Part shown: positions 26,544-40,078 of the stretch, piece after piece
Numbering within the stretch: position 1 is the first letter of the stretch
How the letters are laid out: the number at the start of each line of letters is the position of its first letter
Source of the DNA: Neolentinus lepideus HHB14362 ss-1
Lineage: Eukaryota; Basidiomycota; Agaricomycetes; Gloeophyllales; Gloeophyllaceae
NCBI GenBank assembly: GCA_001632425.1
Contig: KV425656.1
Coordinates: forward strand, 23,039 to 87,038
Reading direction: 5' to 3'
Length of the DNA stretch: 64,000 bases
Program-made: the position numbers and the translations under genes
The notes under the pieces: generated by a model
Told to the model about the DNA's origin: nothing
Database searches by the model: none
The model's input: only the letters and a program-made list of their open reading frames with translations

Positions 26544-29500
26544 ATGGCTGATGAGGAGATGGAAGTTCTGGACTGGGGAAACGAAGATGACGAGCAGCTG
26601 CATCCGTCGCACAGGGGAGAGGTGGAAGAAGACGCGGTATCTCTCGGCGGCGACGAAGACGACAACGACATGCAGGCGTTCTATGCTTACCAGGCTCGCT
26701 CTGAGCAAGAGTCAACGAGAGCGTCGGCACCGACGCCCAAACCGCAGCAGCAGTCACACAAGCGTGATATGACGAGCAGTTCGCAGAACGTGGCTCCGAG
26801 TCCCGTCTCTGTTTCTCAGTCTCAGTCTCAGCAGTCGCATTCAACTCTCAGACGGAACTCTTCGCAACCGAAATTGACTCATGAACTCCCACCGAAACCT
26901 ATTCTTGCTGTCGCGCCATCAGTCAAGGAGACAAGCACATTGGCAAGCTCGATGGCGCGTCATGACAGAGAGAGAAGATTGAACGGTAAACCGCACTCTT
27001 CTAGCGATGACCAGCTTCCCCCCGAGTGGGAATTGAGATATCCTAGGCATGGCGGAAGCAATCCGTACTACTACAATACTAAAACCGAGGTGTCGCAATG
27101 GGAGCGCCCGAGTGGCGTCAGAGTAAGGGAGAAGGAGAGAGGGAGATCGCCAGCGAGGGATATCGGATCTTCGCGCTCGGGAGGTGATGGGCATAAAACG
27201 TCTGATCATCCAGTTTCCTCTCGATCGGATATAGCTCACTCTGGACCGCGTTCTGTGTCTGCCAGTGGTCTTTCATACGACGATAGACACTATCGGCCGG
27301 GCAGTTCGCCGCGCAAATCGACTGAGGAGGCTAGCAACAAGCAGGAAGGCGCGTCGAATGTACCCTCGTCGCGTGCGCGGTCACCGGCTCCGCGTGGCGC
27401 CAGGGAGTTGCATCGGGACCAGCGTGGACGTCTTAACAGGAACTCTGTTACGTCTGTGGATCGTCCTTCTGGGACGCAGACGCGTTCTCACGAGCGCCCT
27501 CCTGAAGAGGCGGAGAGAATGTGGATACCTCGGGATGCTGTACCTCCTGAGCCAGTGCAAGTTGACAGGGACGAGCGTGTGGTACTGAGCCGTCGGAAGC
27601 GTCATGATAGCGACCCGCCCCGCCGTGAACCAGTCACTCCACGAGAACAGACTACTCGTCGCGACTACAGTCCACCAAGTACGTTATCTACATCATTACC
27701 TCCCCACCCCTCTCGTCTATGGTGCTGTAGTCTCTTTCGGTGCATTACGGGCATCCGAGAGTTGAGCTACGCTTATCTGCTGGGCCTGTACGGACGCCTC
27801 GAACCAAAACGTTCCCCCTCGCTGCATTTCTTCCATGCCCTGCATCCGCCTTTTTAACATGCGATTTGCTTCTTTCATTTGCAGGGTATAGATCACCGTC
27901 TCCAATGCTCCGACCATCAGCAGCCTGGACGAGTCAAGAGTCCTCTGCCTACGAACCTGCGCCCTCACCTCATCGGCCTCCACTCCTGTCCAGGCAGGAC
28001 AGTAGAGCTGAACATCTCGCAGCTCCGTCGATAGAAGACAAGCAGCCACGACCACGCCGTGAGGAGTATGATTCATACGCTCCCGTGGATTCCGTTCCTC
28101 AGCGACGGGGTAGGGAGCCTGAATTGACCTCTCCACAGATGGACGGCGAGAATGAAACAAAGCGTCGGCGTATAGACGATGCTTCTTCAGATCGGCCAGG
28201 ATCACGCTTTTCGGGTCTGCCACCTAAACCCCTAGACGAAGAACCACGTACGTGTCACTTTACCTCCGTTGTTCCCATTCTTCACGCCGACATGCTGGTA
28301 CTTCTTCCCCTTCGTCCCTGCCTGGTCCTCAGCGCATCGTAAACGTGCCCCATTGCCGCCCCAGAGCGAACGATTCCGCGAAGCTGCAAATAAACGCCCG
28401 GCGCCGCCGCCGCCACAGTCCCCTAGCGGAGCCTACCCAGAGCCGGGGCCCTCGTATGCTGGTGGAGGTACGGCACAGAGATCGGGTATTAACAATAATG
28501 TGCCATCAGGACCACGAAATCAGTATCCACCGCCTTCAGCTCCCGTACGAGACGCCAGTCATCCCGACTTTGCACAAGGTCGACTGCCGCCTTCGGGTCC
28601 GTCCGCAGGATCGACAAGAACGAGACCTAGTAGGTTCCAAAACGATGCCGTTCCGCCCCAGTTCCTCGATAGGGACGCTATGGAGATTGACATAGCCCTT
28701 CCTCGCTCTGTATCGACAAATAGAGCAGGCCCGTCTACTTACGATAGGGATCCGCAAGAATCACTGCCGAAGGGTCCCCGCGCGATGGCGCATCGGCTGT
28801 CTACCAGTGGCTACCCTGCTGCAAATGCAACAGCACCTTCACCCACGGCAATGTATCCATCGCGACAAGTAGCGCAGCAGGAAATGCTTCCTCCCCGTCT
28901 TCGAGATCGATCGCCACCCCCGCACTTTACCCGCAGTGACGCGCGGGGCACTTATCCTACCCCAGTTACTGCGGAGATGCCATCTCGCTTCGATGGGTCG
29001 GCGAGTTTTGGTCCTCGTGATGTTCACCAGCAAGAAGTCCCTGATGCAAGGAAAGTTGTGAGTGCATATTGTTTTGTTTTTAAGCATACATTGGACCCAA
29101 TTAATCGCGAATTATGCAGGCTCCTGTTGATTTTCCGAAGGGTCGACGCCAGTCAGAAACGAAACCGCCTTCTTCTACGTTGGGGGTCAGACCGAAACTT
29201 TCAGGTACGAACAGTGTGCCCATCGCAAATAAAAGGATGTTCGGCGCTGCTCCCGTGGCTCCTCCGCCCCTACCAAACGCGCCCATGTCGGTGGATCGGT
29301 ACGTAGCTAGATCGGAAATGGATAGGGAACCTCCCCCAAGATCGAGGTATGTTGATGACGAGGAACAAAAGAATACATCTTACGAACGAGGTGGAGAGGT
29401 ATGCGCATTGATATCCCCGTGGTGTTTGTCTAACTCCCAGAGTTAGCAGGATTATGGACCCAGGTCGGCGGGCCCAGAAAGCTACAGAATGAATTACCCG

Positions 29501-30881
29501 AGACAAGAAGAGACGAGAACCAGAGCACCTACAGGAGATCATCTGGTATCTCAGTCGCCCCAGGGCTTTGCATAGTCACTAAATTTGCCCTAACAGGAAC
29601 TTAACCGTCGCCCTGTTTCTCCCGTGTCTAGCAATGGAGGAAAAGTTTATCAACGCAACTTCGCGACGGACAATCGTTACCAGGAGGCGCCTCCCGCGCT
29701 TGGAAGACGAGTAAGATAATCACTTAGCATCTCGTCTGTTCGAGGGATGAGCTAACTATGGGATCTAGTCGCGGTTTGATACTCACGAGGCAAGAACACC
29801 AGTGGACTCCCACTCGCCGGAGGCTCGTATCTGGACCCCCAGAGGCGTCACCCCACCACCACCTCCACAGCCACGCCCAACATACACTCGCGAACCTGAA
29901 TATCGTCCGGCTACACCACCCCCTCCTTCCAGAGAGCCGTCATTATCATGGCGTGCGTCACAGGAGAGCATGGATGATTACGCCCCTCCGGTTCGGTCAC
30001 AGGAAAGAATATATCAAGATAATCGGCCAGAGCGTACATCATTTCGAGCCTCAGATAACGAGAGAGAGTTTTACTCCAGGCCACCTTCGATCACCAGGAC
30101 TGAGCGCGATGAAAGGGACTATTATGCGACAGATCCTTCGCGAGGTCCCCGACCAAGCAGCGTGGAAGGTTATCCTCGAGGTCAATACGGCGAGCGGCAC
30201 GCAGAGACATCGGACCGTCTTGAAGACAATGACTTACCCCAGAGGTCTCGCCCTGAGCACCGACAGGTTCATCCTGAAGAGCCTAGTTCCAGTGGTCGAA
30301 AGACTGGTTCGTACCACCGGTATCCCAACGGATCCCGGCAGAATTCCCGTTGGGATCGACCTGAGGCCGATATGCCACGGCAAGAGGATTCGCCTGCTGT
30401 TACTGCACATCCTGAACGAGCGCCTATGTTCGAGGATGTCCCTGAGGCCGCAATAACCCCGAATACAGACCCGGAGTTTTCACGGACTTCCAAGCCTGTT
30501 CGTATCCGTCGACCTCAAAATTCTCAAACCCCATCACAACCAATAGAGACCCTTCAACCTCCTGCTGAAGGGCGGCTTGACAATAAGAAGCGATATCCGC
30601 CAGATCGCATCGCTATCCGCCGAGGTGATGAGAGTTTTGAGCGGCCCAACATGCACCGCGGAGGTTCGTTGTTGGATAGACTATCCGTTGCACCCCCACA
30701 CGCTGCCACTTCGTTGCGTGACAGGGTGCAACTGAATGAGCATGACAGTCCGGAGGTTTCTCTGCTCCCGGGAGGCGAGTATCCTGGTGAAGCGAATGAT
30801 TCAGGCCCTTCGGATTTGGTTGCCAAGAAGCAAAAGAGACGTGCCGGCAAACCGAAAAGAGGGCGGCGTGGCGGTCCCTGA
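26544..30881 (+). CDS. Large disordered WW-domain protein, 7 exons, 1274 aa
   Basis: The start MADEEMEVLDWGNEDDEQ is acidic. A single WW domain follows: LPPEWELRYPRHGGSNPYYY, then NTKTEVSQWERPSG (about 27015-27118), with both signature tryptophans, the aromatic patch and the terminal proline. WW domains bind proline-rich ligands. The rest is Arg/Ser/Pro-rich and low-complexity (RSP-type blocks, PPPPPQPRPTY). A basic C-terminal tail ends RRAGKPKRGRRGG. This composition resembles RNA-processing or transcription cofactors; that is inference. Exons: 26544-27678, 27885-28247, 28333-29057, 29120-29398, 29450-29545, 29597-29710, 29769-30881. These sum to 3,825 nt, divisible by three, with every junction in frame. 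Confidence 0.85.
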
Positions 30882-31787
30882 AGTGTGAAGGAGGAGGAAT
30901 GGAAATGAAATCCCAGTATGGACGTTGTATTGAAGTGCGGTGTCATCCTCCTATAATCCAGCAGAATTGTATCATTTCGCGCCCCTGCTTCGCTTCCTTC
31001 GACGTGGTCATGTCGATGCATGACAACCCTGACTTTATCATCCAGCAACTCGACTGGATCAACCGCTGCTTAACCGCATTCTGAAGGTCACTGCATCAAA
31101 AGAATCGCAGGGTCTTACTCCTACAGAGCCTTTCCTTGCTGGTTTGCGAGACCTGAGCTTGGCGACTACAATGACTCCTCATGGCCACGGTAGGTGCTCT
31201 CGGCAGATAAGAGTATTGATGGGTCACGAAGCCCGCCGAATACCACATGGCGACGTCCACTAAGAGGGTGGCTAGCTTTGGACTAACCATCCCCAAGCAT
31301 TCCAAATGCCGTAGAACAGATGCGACAAAATACCCTGACTCGGCGAAAATGGGAGCTTGATTTTACGGACCGCCTTGTTTTGACTGTGGCTCTCTTTCTA
31401 TACCACCACGGTACTGGAGGCACTTATATCGTACAGGAACAAAAGCTGCTTCGCCGTCCGCTGTAAATGAATGTCTCGTTTGCTCGGAGGACAGCTTGAT
31501 GACCATGCACTCACATTCCTTCAGTATCGACAAAGGAAGTTCTGAAGGCGCTCCCGGCGCTTTTGACATTGCCATCTTGTCTCTTTGGCTCAAACGACCT
31601 GCTTTGTGCGATTGCACTCTTTCGGGGCGAATCAACTACTCTGCGCTGCTTGGCATGCAGATATAAAATCAAATCAATGATGCAAGTATAAATAATGCAG
31701 TCGCGGCAACAGCAGTATGATCGCAGTCCTATGTCCATGACTGTCGGCATAATATCATCGGCCATGACTACTCATGCTATTTATTGC
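30882..31787. other. Intergenic region, no gene supported
   Basis: About 900 bp between the convergent 3' ends of the WW-domain gene and the MFS transporter. Small minus-strand frames (31096-31305, 31363-31635, 31511-31765) have no domain or splice support. No repeat recognised. Confidence 0.4.
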
Positions 31788-33507
31788 TCAGACCTTGTCG
31801 AATAGCTTCCTGGTCTGGACGACATGTGCGGCACCAATGATCACACCGCCAGCGAGGACCATAACACCGGTGAATATAATCAGGCCATCAAAGTCATGTT
31901 GACCGACGACCTTTACGAATGCTCCAGCGGTAGGCGTGCCAACAAGAGCAGCTACGGCTGCGATCATATAAATAGAGCCTCCAGGGCAGAAGGGTTCAGT
32001 CAATGTAAATCCTTGTTACCGGAACGTCACTTACCAACTCTTGCGCCGTAGACCTCCATGGGAGTGATGGTTGCGATATAGGCTGGGAGGAGCGTGACAA
32101 ACGCACCTGACCCGAGTCCGTATAATGCGCTGAAGATAGTAATAGGAATGGCTCCTCTTGATGGAAGCCAGATGCTCAAAGAGAATATGCCGGACAATAT
32201 CGTGCACGGCACCAGGACATTCAAACTTTGGCGCAAAGCGTTAATTCAATGAGAGGCCGCCCAGCACGTGTTTTGATGACTCACACTCCAAACCGGTCTG
32301 CCACCAGACCTGGTAGAACGCGGGATGGGAATGAGGCTGCATTCATAATCGGGAGAAGGTACTTGGCTAGGCGCGTCGAGACCCCCTCGTACGTGCCGTA
32401 AACCTGTATGTAGAAGAACGGGATGAAGAGGGCGTAGAACGTCCTGGTCGCGCCATCAGTATCATAGACGTTCGTACGCGTCGTCGTCCAGGGTCGACCG
32501 CCTTGCCACTCACAAGAACGACCCAATGGCGGTCAACGTATATTTGAGGTCTCTGAACCCGCCCAGATCCACGAAGCTCATCCAGGCAATGTGGCCTTTG
32601 TGCGGCAGCCGTCCACGTATCGTGATGCAGGATACCGTGAGGCATGTTAGACTGACAAAGGCCGAGACTCTAACGGCCCACCCGAAGCCAATAGCAGGAA
32701 TCAGGCGCTGCAGCATGACAGGGTAGACGACACCGCCCAACGAGCTGCCAGAAGCGCAGATGCCAATAGCAAACGCCCTGCGGCGTCGAAACCAATGAGC
32801 CATCACGGCCAGCGCTGGATTGAAACTTCCGTGGAACCGTGAATATCGCATGCGGGCGTAGTTCACAAGGTTCACTTACACCATGGATATGCCAATTCCA
32901 AAGAGTACGCCCTGGGACAGAAAGAATTGGTAGACCTTGTTTTCTTGGCATATGGACACCATCATCATGGAAAGTACCACGAAGAAAGATCCCACTGGGA
33001 GCAGAACCTCGTTACATGGTCAGTCGGGACTTTCAATAACATCGGGAGCTCCTTACTGCGGAACCATGAGCATCAAATATCCGCCCTACTATTGGGCCAA
33101 GGCCATACAGGAAGAATAGCTGCAGTGCTCCGATAAGTGAAATGACGGAGGCGGAGGTGGAGGCAAGAAGGTTGGTCCCGTAATAGTCTTGGAAGACACC
33201 CTACGAAATACGTTAACAATGCGCGCAACCTGTTACACGACGTCCGTACGTATGCATTGACGGTCCCGAAAGTGGAAAACAGAGCTAGATGGCAACCAAG
33301 AACGCATAGCCACGCCCGTGTGCCGCCGTCAGGTGGGGGGTCTAGGACGGGATCGCCAGGCTGGATAGTGACCTTCTCGTTGACTCCAGTGGGTGGCTCC
33401 TTCTCCGCCTTCGGCTCTCGGAAGGTGGGTTCTTCCAGTATGACTACCTCAAACGCGGGCGGAATTCGACGTGTCGTCATGGCTTGGGAATGCTGGGTAG
33501 TAGACAT
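31788..33507 (-). CDS. MFS transporter, monocarboxylate-transporter type (MCT/MCH family)
   Basis: Plasma-membrane-type permease with about 12 predicted membrane segments. The cytosolic N-terminus ends PPPDGGTRAWLCVLGCH, the DGGxxAW signature that opens the first helix of fungal MCT-like proteins. The spliced frames continue SFFVVLSMMMVSICQENK, NPALAVMAHWFRRRRAFAIG, CASGSSLGGVVYPVMLQRLI, FYALFIPFFYIQVYG, YLLPIMNAASFPSRVLPGLV, SALYGLGSGAFVTLLPAYIA, and a last helix GLIIFTGVMVLAGGVIIGAA. Substrate unknown: fungal members include carboxylate-like and riboflavin transporters. About six introns. The start is MSTTQHSQ at 33507; an in-frame Met at 33537 would add ten residues. No partner gene adjoins it. 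Confidence 0.85.
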
Positions 33508-36500
33508 CGTGCTTGTAACGAAAGGTAATATATCCAATTATTCTTGTATGTACCGTAGGCAGGATCCGCTGAAAGAATTCGGGCGTTAACAGTTGGTACA
33601 GTGCAGAGAAGGACCCACATTATGCAAGAAGATGGTGTGCAAACGGTACAAAGAAAATGATAGACAAGAAAACAGGGACAGAGCAAGGTAGGTCGGGATG
33701 CGATCCTGGATATCCAAGGACCCTTTTTATTCTGTGACTCGTGCACCGAGGATAGGTCAAGGGTCCTATGAATCCATACATTACAGAGACCTCCGAACTT
33801 ATAAATGGAGGGAAACTGGAAGCTCGGTCTCAAAGACAACCCGGGTAGGAAAATATGTGCACATATCCCGAGTGCGCATCTGATTATCAACTCGGTAATT
33901 ATCTCGGTGCAACAAGAATACCCGAAACATGCTCATGCACTCCCACCAAACGCAGCAGGCTGTCCGACAGGCATCTGACCGTCCCTACATGATGTCGTAG
34001 TCGTGTGGGTGCAATGCTTATACACCATGGAGTGAATCATTGTAGGCCAGCGCACAGTTATGTAGGAGAAAGAGCACCGCGATACTGCATTTGTTTTTCT
34101 GAGAAATATATGTCAAAGTGCCGTAAATAGATCTGAGGTGATTGAAAGGTGTACTACACAAGGCCTGTCACAAGGCAGCCACGACTCGGACTGTCAAAGC
34201 CGGTCATGTAACTCATCACCGGCGCCGCTGCCGGGAACCAGGTTACTTCAACTCGAGCTTCAGTTTACCATTTACTATCTGCCCTGCAGCTCAAAGGACA
34301 GCTTTGACCTTGAACCTGTGTCGAACATCGATTTCACTTTAGTCGCAGCACCAACGTAAGTAATGAGCATACTGCGTGCGCCTAGAAGCAGTGGTCCGCA
34401 TACTGTTTCAGGACTTGCGCGTGTGGTACCTTCTGCCACGACGACATACCGGACGATACAAGCCGAGAAATTTGCAAGATGTAAGTGTAACGCTTCACAG
34501 AACTTCGCCATATATTGTTTGTAACTAACCATTCGTAGAGACTACACTGGTGCATGCTCCGACGGATGGCCTTAACGGTTGAGAGCATGAGGCTCCTGGC
34601 ATCGCCTTACGCGAGGCTGTCGGCTGCCCCAATCAAGTCTACAGCGCGTTCCAATCGACCTAGGGAGAATACGTACTTCCGGTCAATACGATCTCCCCAG
34701 TTTAGGGTGACATAACTTGTGAAAGTTGGGTCCTTCAGTGATTCGGCCGTGAACACGCACCCATCGGCGTTCAAACCACAGGAGAACTATTTGACAGGAC
34801 CGTCTTCGTCACACACAATGACTGCTCCGCCGAGGCCCCGGGAGCGCTATGATCGCCCAACAAAACCCCATTAACGCGGTAGAATCTTGCTTTACGAACC
34901 CAAGGCGTCACGAAGTATAAAACACATGCTCTGGGCACCCTTGTTCCGTCTGTACCGGGTTTGGTATTGTCCAGGATTCGCGACTGGGTGCCGAGTCCCG
35001 ACCTGTACGGGGCTGTGTGCAATGGAAACCTCTGCTGCCGTAGGCTTTCCTTCTCTGCTTTGGATCTGGTATTCTTGCCTCCGCCCGACGTCACCGTCAT
35101 CGCTGCCACCAAAACTTCCAAGATAAATCACTGCTGTCCAATGCACTTCTAGATACCTTGATCCTTCCGTGAAGTACGGAACTCACGGTTCTCATCAGCA
35201 AGATACAATTCTTCCAGATACGCTAAGAGCGGATATCTCGGATGCAAATCTAGAGTCTGATGGGGCCACGGCGCTGACTTGCTTCGAGCAATATCCTTCA
35301 CTGTACTCGCACGAGCAGACGGATGGTGGAAGAGGACCAACAAAGCTTCAGTCTAATTTCCGCTCTAGCAAGCGTCGCCTTTGAAAATCCAGCGAGCCTG
35401 TTTTTAGGTGAGTTGTTTGTACAAGTAGGCTTGGCCTGGCTCTGGTTTTTTTCCCTCTCCACGGACACAGTGATATCATTTCTTTCTATCTGTCGGACGG
35501 GCATACCTACACGCGCTCCGCATGGCTTGGGTGTCCCACCGCTCGGGTACTATCTCCATAGATGCATGTCTTATGTCTTGCCACCAACCATGAGTACAAA
35601 GCACACGCCTCTGGTCTCCACTGCGGCGTGCATCACCAGTTGTCCTCGGGGGTTATGGTATGGCATATGGCTAGTTGCGGATTTGAAACATCGTCGTGTT
35701 TACCACCGAGCCATCGAATGTTGATTCTATCTGGTGCCTAGGCCCGATCCATACTGCTCGCCAGTCTCACCGCTCGATGCTTTGCAGTTCCTGAAAGAGC
35801 TGTTCAGGCGCTGTGAGGCATCATTTGTCCCTCCCTTCCATTATCACACTGTGATTCAGTTTGGATTTCAGGCTGCTCTTCAAATTGTATGCGTCCTGTG
35901 ACCGTTCGACTCCATTGACTAGCGTCCGAGCAGGGGCGCATTGTGGCCCGATGTGGCGTCGGGCCTTTTCCTGCTATCGACATCCCTTGCTGGTTGGCGA
36001 TATAGGCGACCTGTTCATTGTATGATTGATTACGGTCCACGGATTACACAACACTCACCTACTGCCACGTCCACGGCTGCACGGTGGCCTGTACCTCATC
36101 CGCTCTCGAGGACGTGGATCCTCACTTGTAGCGTGCGAGCATCTTGCGACTATACGCCCGCTTATGTGCCTACTGTGTTTGCTATCTGATTACAATTGCT
36201 GCAGAAGGGAACATAGACATTGCAAGTTCAGGCAAACTGCCACTCCCTCGATCCCGATATCATTGTTCACTTCCTTCTCTGTACGCTACCTTGGGACTTT
36301 TATACACGAAGGACAGAATCTATACTATCAGGCAGTTCGAATGATGGGGCATCCTGTCAATACGGTGCAGCGGTTTCTCATGAAATGGCTATCGTCCCGC
36401 TAATCCGAACAGCTACCTGACGCTATTGAGTAAGTTCAGCTATGTCCGGATGTCTACTCTCGGATTCTGTAACTTCTATCGCACCCTCTTGGGAGATCCA

Positions 36501-37067
36501 TGGTCGGGAACATAGCTCCGTATACGACCAAACATGGTTCTACCGTGAACAACGCAGATTCGCTCACACCCTGAATACTCGAAAATGGAAGATCGGCGGC
36601 GGTAGCGAGAGTAGAGATCTGCCGAACGGGCGCTTGATGTCACTCGACTCACCGGGTACTTTAAACTCCTCAGATTGACAATTGACACTCTTCCTCGACC
36701 AGTTAGTCACTAGGCGGACATAGAGCCCTCGAAGGGCGGAAAAGAGAGCGGAGATGTGAGCTTCTCAACGGCATTCTGTATTCCATGTGTGCTTGCGATG
36801 CTGACTTGCCTCAAGGGGCACGTCGCATCGTGGCAGCTTATCTATGTAGTCCGTCAGCATTCCTAAGCTTCTTCTGAACCGATCACTTACATGCATAGTC
36901 CAGTTGAAACGCAAAGTGATCAATGCATTTGAACGCAGGCTATGCCTTTTTTTGCCTGCAGCTGTCAGTAGGACGGAGATATAATATCTCGACAGGCTCG
37001 AATTTCAAGGCAGCCATTCTTGTAAAAGGTCGTACTCGTCCAAAGTTTCGACGTTGAAGCGTTCACT
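33508..37067. other. 3.5-kb gene-poor stretch with scattered coding-like fragments
   Basis: No confident gene. It holds the MFS 5' flank and then many short frames on both strands. The most protein-like are on the minus strand at 34610-35343 (listed separately). On the plus strand, 35323-35724 has a hydrophobic N-terminal half (LGELFVQVGLAWLWFFSLS) but no recognisable family or consistent continuation. The rest reads as non-coding or decayed. Confidence 0.3.
34610..35343 (-). pseudogene. Possible remnant or unrecognised small gene
   Basis: Several minus-strand stretches have protein-like composition: SAPWPHQTLDLHPRYPLLAY, ARFYRVNGVLLGDHSAPGAS and VFTAESLKDPTFTSYVTLNW followed by GDRIDRKYVFSLGRLERAV. 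They lie in different frames. One plausible intron (donor at CAAGgtatct near 35158) links two of them, but stops remain. I do not recognise the family. It may be a decayed gene or one with unusual splicing. Confidence 0.25.
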
Positions 37068-38185
37068 ATGCCGAGGACTATCTTGTGTCTCCCGCTCAGC
37101 ACGTCTTTTTCCTATCTTCACGCGAACAAAATCCTTCTTGGTCAATTATTCCTCGCTAATGAGTTCCGACAAGTCCTCGGTTCTGCAAGTAATGTGCTTT
37201 GGACCTTGTTCTTGTTTACGAAGTCTGATTTCAAGACGATAATTTTACCCGTGGTATGTTACCCTTCCGCCAATACGTTGTTTCTGTGCTCAAGTTCCAT
37301 TAGATGGCTTGCGCTCTAGCCTCATGTCCCGATCTGCGGCTCGAGAATCTAGTAATCACTTTTATGTGGACATGGCTCCATCTTTTGCAATTTTGCGCAT
37401 CAAACCAGACACTCAGCGTTGATGAAGATGCCGCAAATAAGCCATGGCGGCCTGTGCCATCCGGGCGTATTTCCCTTGCCAATGCCAAGGCGCTGCGTTG
37501 GTGGCTGACTCCACTGTGCCTTGTTTGTTCGCTTCAGCAAGGCATGTTGCTGCCAAGCATTGCCCTGAATGTCATGACATATGTACATAATGAGCTCGGC
37601 TTCCACTCGGGATGGTTGGGGAGGAACGTATGCTGTGCTCTTGGATACATGGCATTCGAGTGGGGAGCTATCTGTATGGCTTCTTCATCTTGTCTCCTCG
37701 GTAAGCTATCTCTCAAATTAGCCACTGACTAAGCTTACATGTTGTGCAGACATCTCCACTCAAAATCGATCTAACATCATCATCGCGGTCATCCTCTCTG
37801 GAATCCTCTTGATTACTACCATTCACGCGCAAGATTTCAAGGATGTGGCCGGGGACCGCATTCACCATCGGAAGACACTTCCCATCGCCATGCCAAAACT
37901 ATCGCGTATCTCCTTAATGGTTGCGATGTTCGCTTGGTCATTCTACTTGCCTCGACTGTGGCAGGTAGACTTTCCGGTATCTTGCCTCTTTGGCGTGTTG
38001 GGATCTTCCGTTGGCCTTCAGTGCTATCTGTGCCGCTCGGTGAAAGCGGACAAGCGGATGTATATTGCCTATAATGTACGCCCTGATCTATCTTGTGTAC
38101 TACATTTCACTGACGAAATATGCAGATATGGCTTGGATGGGCCCTGATACTACCGTCGCTGGGACACGGATATCATTGCGCTTGA
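37068..38185 (+). CDS. UbiA-superfamily membrane prenyltransferase or UbiA-type terpene cyclase
   Basis: Predicted multi-pass membrane enzyme acting on a polyprenyl diphosphate. Exons 37068-37253, 37304-37700, 37750-38075 and 38126-38185 sum to 969 nt and encode 322 aa, a normal UbiA length. The first metal/diphosphate motif is NQTLSVDEDAANKPWRPVPS (about 37403-37460). The second is QDFKDVAGDR (about 37830-37860), with the two aspartates of a DxxxD-type site. Hydrophobic helices fill the rest (VITFMWTWLHLLQF, IIIAVILSGILLIT, WSFYLPRLW). Fungal relatives include both aromatic prenyltransferases and membrane sesquiterpene cyclases, and I cannot separate these here. No terpene-tailoring cluster adjoins it. 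The nearest oxidase gene (44022) is 6 kb away, past a tRNA ligase. Confidence 0.82.
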
Positions 38186-40078
38186 ACATTTTGTGTAAGT
38201 TTTAAGAGAGCTTGTCTCGCGGATGATGTCCTAATAGCTTCTACAGGTCTCATAAATGTGCATAGCGGCTTCACATTACTACAAGGGTCTCCCACGAAAT
38301 TTCTACGTTCACGCCTAATAACGATCATATGTTCGCTCTTATAGTCCCATCACGAATGAAGCCAGGATACTGTGCAACCTAGCATGCTTGGTTTATAAGT
38401 ACCATACACGTACATCCTAGTTTATCGTATAAAACGTTGAATGACTTTGTACAAAATGAAGCCAAGGGTAAACTTCCTTGCGTTACTACATCTGCATTCA
38501 TAGAAGCCGACAACAAGGTTAGGGTTCCCATGTAAGCCGCGTACAAGCGCCACCTCCTTGTCACTTATGTATTTGTCTTTATGTTTCAACTACTAATACT
38601 TGCCTCGACGCCACAACAGTCGTTGCAACGTTGATTCTTAACGTCGTTTACAATATTTACACTTGCAGTTTGCTCATTCATGTTCATGCACAGCCCAGTC
38701 TCAGCAGTACGGTCCACAGGTAAAACTTTGGGTAGCAAGATATCCGTTCTGCGCGTCCGCGCAGGTGTTCTCGAAATTTGCGCGAGGTACTGAATGATAC
38801 ACACCCCGAAGCTTGAGCCGCACTTTTGCATCAAGTGAAGAAAGTGGGGAGAATCGCTCAGTCCCTCCAGGCTTGAGTTACTGAAGTAAAGTAACTCCGT
38901 TGTGTTTCAACCTGAATATTATAGTTCAATTCAGTTCATTGACAGCAGTATGGAACACGATTAGTCCTCTTTTATCGTACTCCGAGGTGGGTCGGATCGA
39001 GTTCTCATCGCATGTACGTGTAACGTGAAGGAAGACAGCAGTACTTACATTGTGACAGCTCGATTTTCAGGGACATCTAACGGGGCCGAGGGGACGTAGT
39101 CCGGGACACTGCCTACGTACGGCCATAAATATTAATGATGCTCTTGCAGGTATGTGCAATCAGCTCCTTGATATTCCATGAAATCAAGAACAAGTCTTTT
39201 TGTTCCAGCTCGAGTGAATAGAACAGCATCACTTTCTGCAAGTTATCATTTGGGTGCCAAGAATGTGGACATCACGCGACAAAATCCAACTCCTTGCAAG
39301 CGGGCTCAGTTTCTAGGACGAGGGCTTTCCCCATGTTTAGAGTCGGTCACGTCGTCCTCGCGCCTCTCAAGTCTGTATACCCCCTCCGCGCAGGCACACC
39401 CCCCTTCCCGTCGGCGAGCGATAACTAGGCTTTCGACGTGTTCACGATAGACCCAAATTTTCGTGCAGTGCAGAAGAATTATGACTCTTGTCATAGAACT
39501 ACGACAAGTCTACACCCTCTACCCCTGTAGCCTTTGACACCAGCATGAACATTTTTATTGATGCCCGCCTTCTTCCTTCTCGTTCTCTCATGCTCTGCCG
39601 CTTGCTCTGCAAACGCGTTCCAGCTGTGGTATCGTTCATGGAATTCTATCCAGCGTTTTTCGACATGGTTGCGACGATTTAAGTCTGCACGCTGGGTGGG
39701 ACCGGCGTTCCTTCGCGAGATACTTGTCGCAAACTTAAACCTGAGAGGTTTCTACCCTGCTCATGGGGCAGGTGGTCTTCTAGAATTGAACTGGGATGCA
39801 CTTTGACCTGAACCAAAACAAAGCTGGACATAGAGTGTCGAACTATAACGTCTAGTATAACGTTATGCGAGGCGCGTAACTGTGTCAAGTGCCCATCTAT
39901 CAGGATTCATCATAAATTTACATGTCAGTCCGGGCGTGCGGGAATTGAATGTTACGACAATGTTTTCGAGAGCTAGATTAGATCAAAAATACATGATACT
40001 AAGCATATAAATTATCGTACCCGGACCCAGTCTAATGGGTTGCCATCTGTTCCTCCAGCAATATATTTCCCTCCGTCC
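38186..40078. other. Gene-poor region, 1.9 kb
   Basis: No gene is supported. The 3' flank of the UbiA gene is followed by AT-leaning sequence with short frames. One plus-strand frame at 39558-39806 (82 aa) begins with a signal-peptide-like stretch, FFLLVLSCSAACSANAF, but has no recognisable mature part or intron structure and could be chance. Confidence 0.3.
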
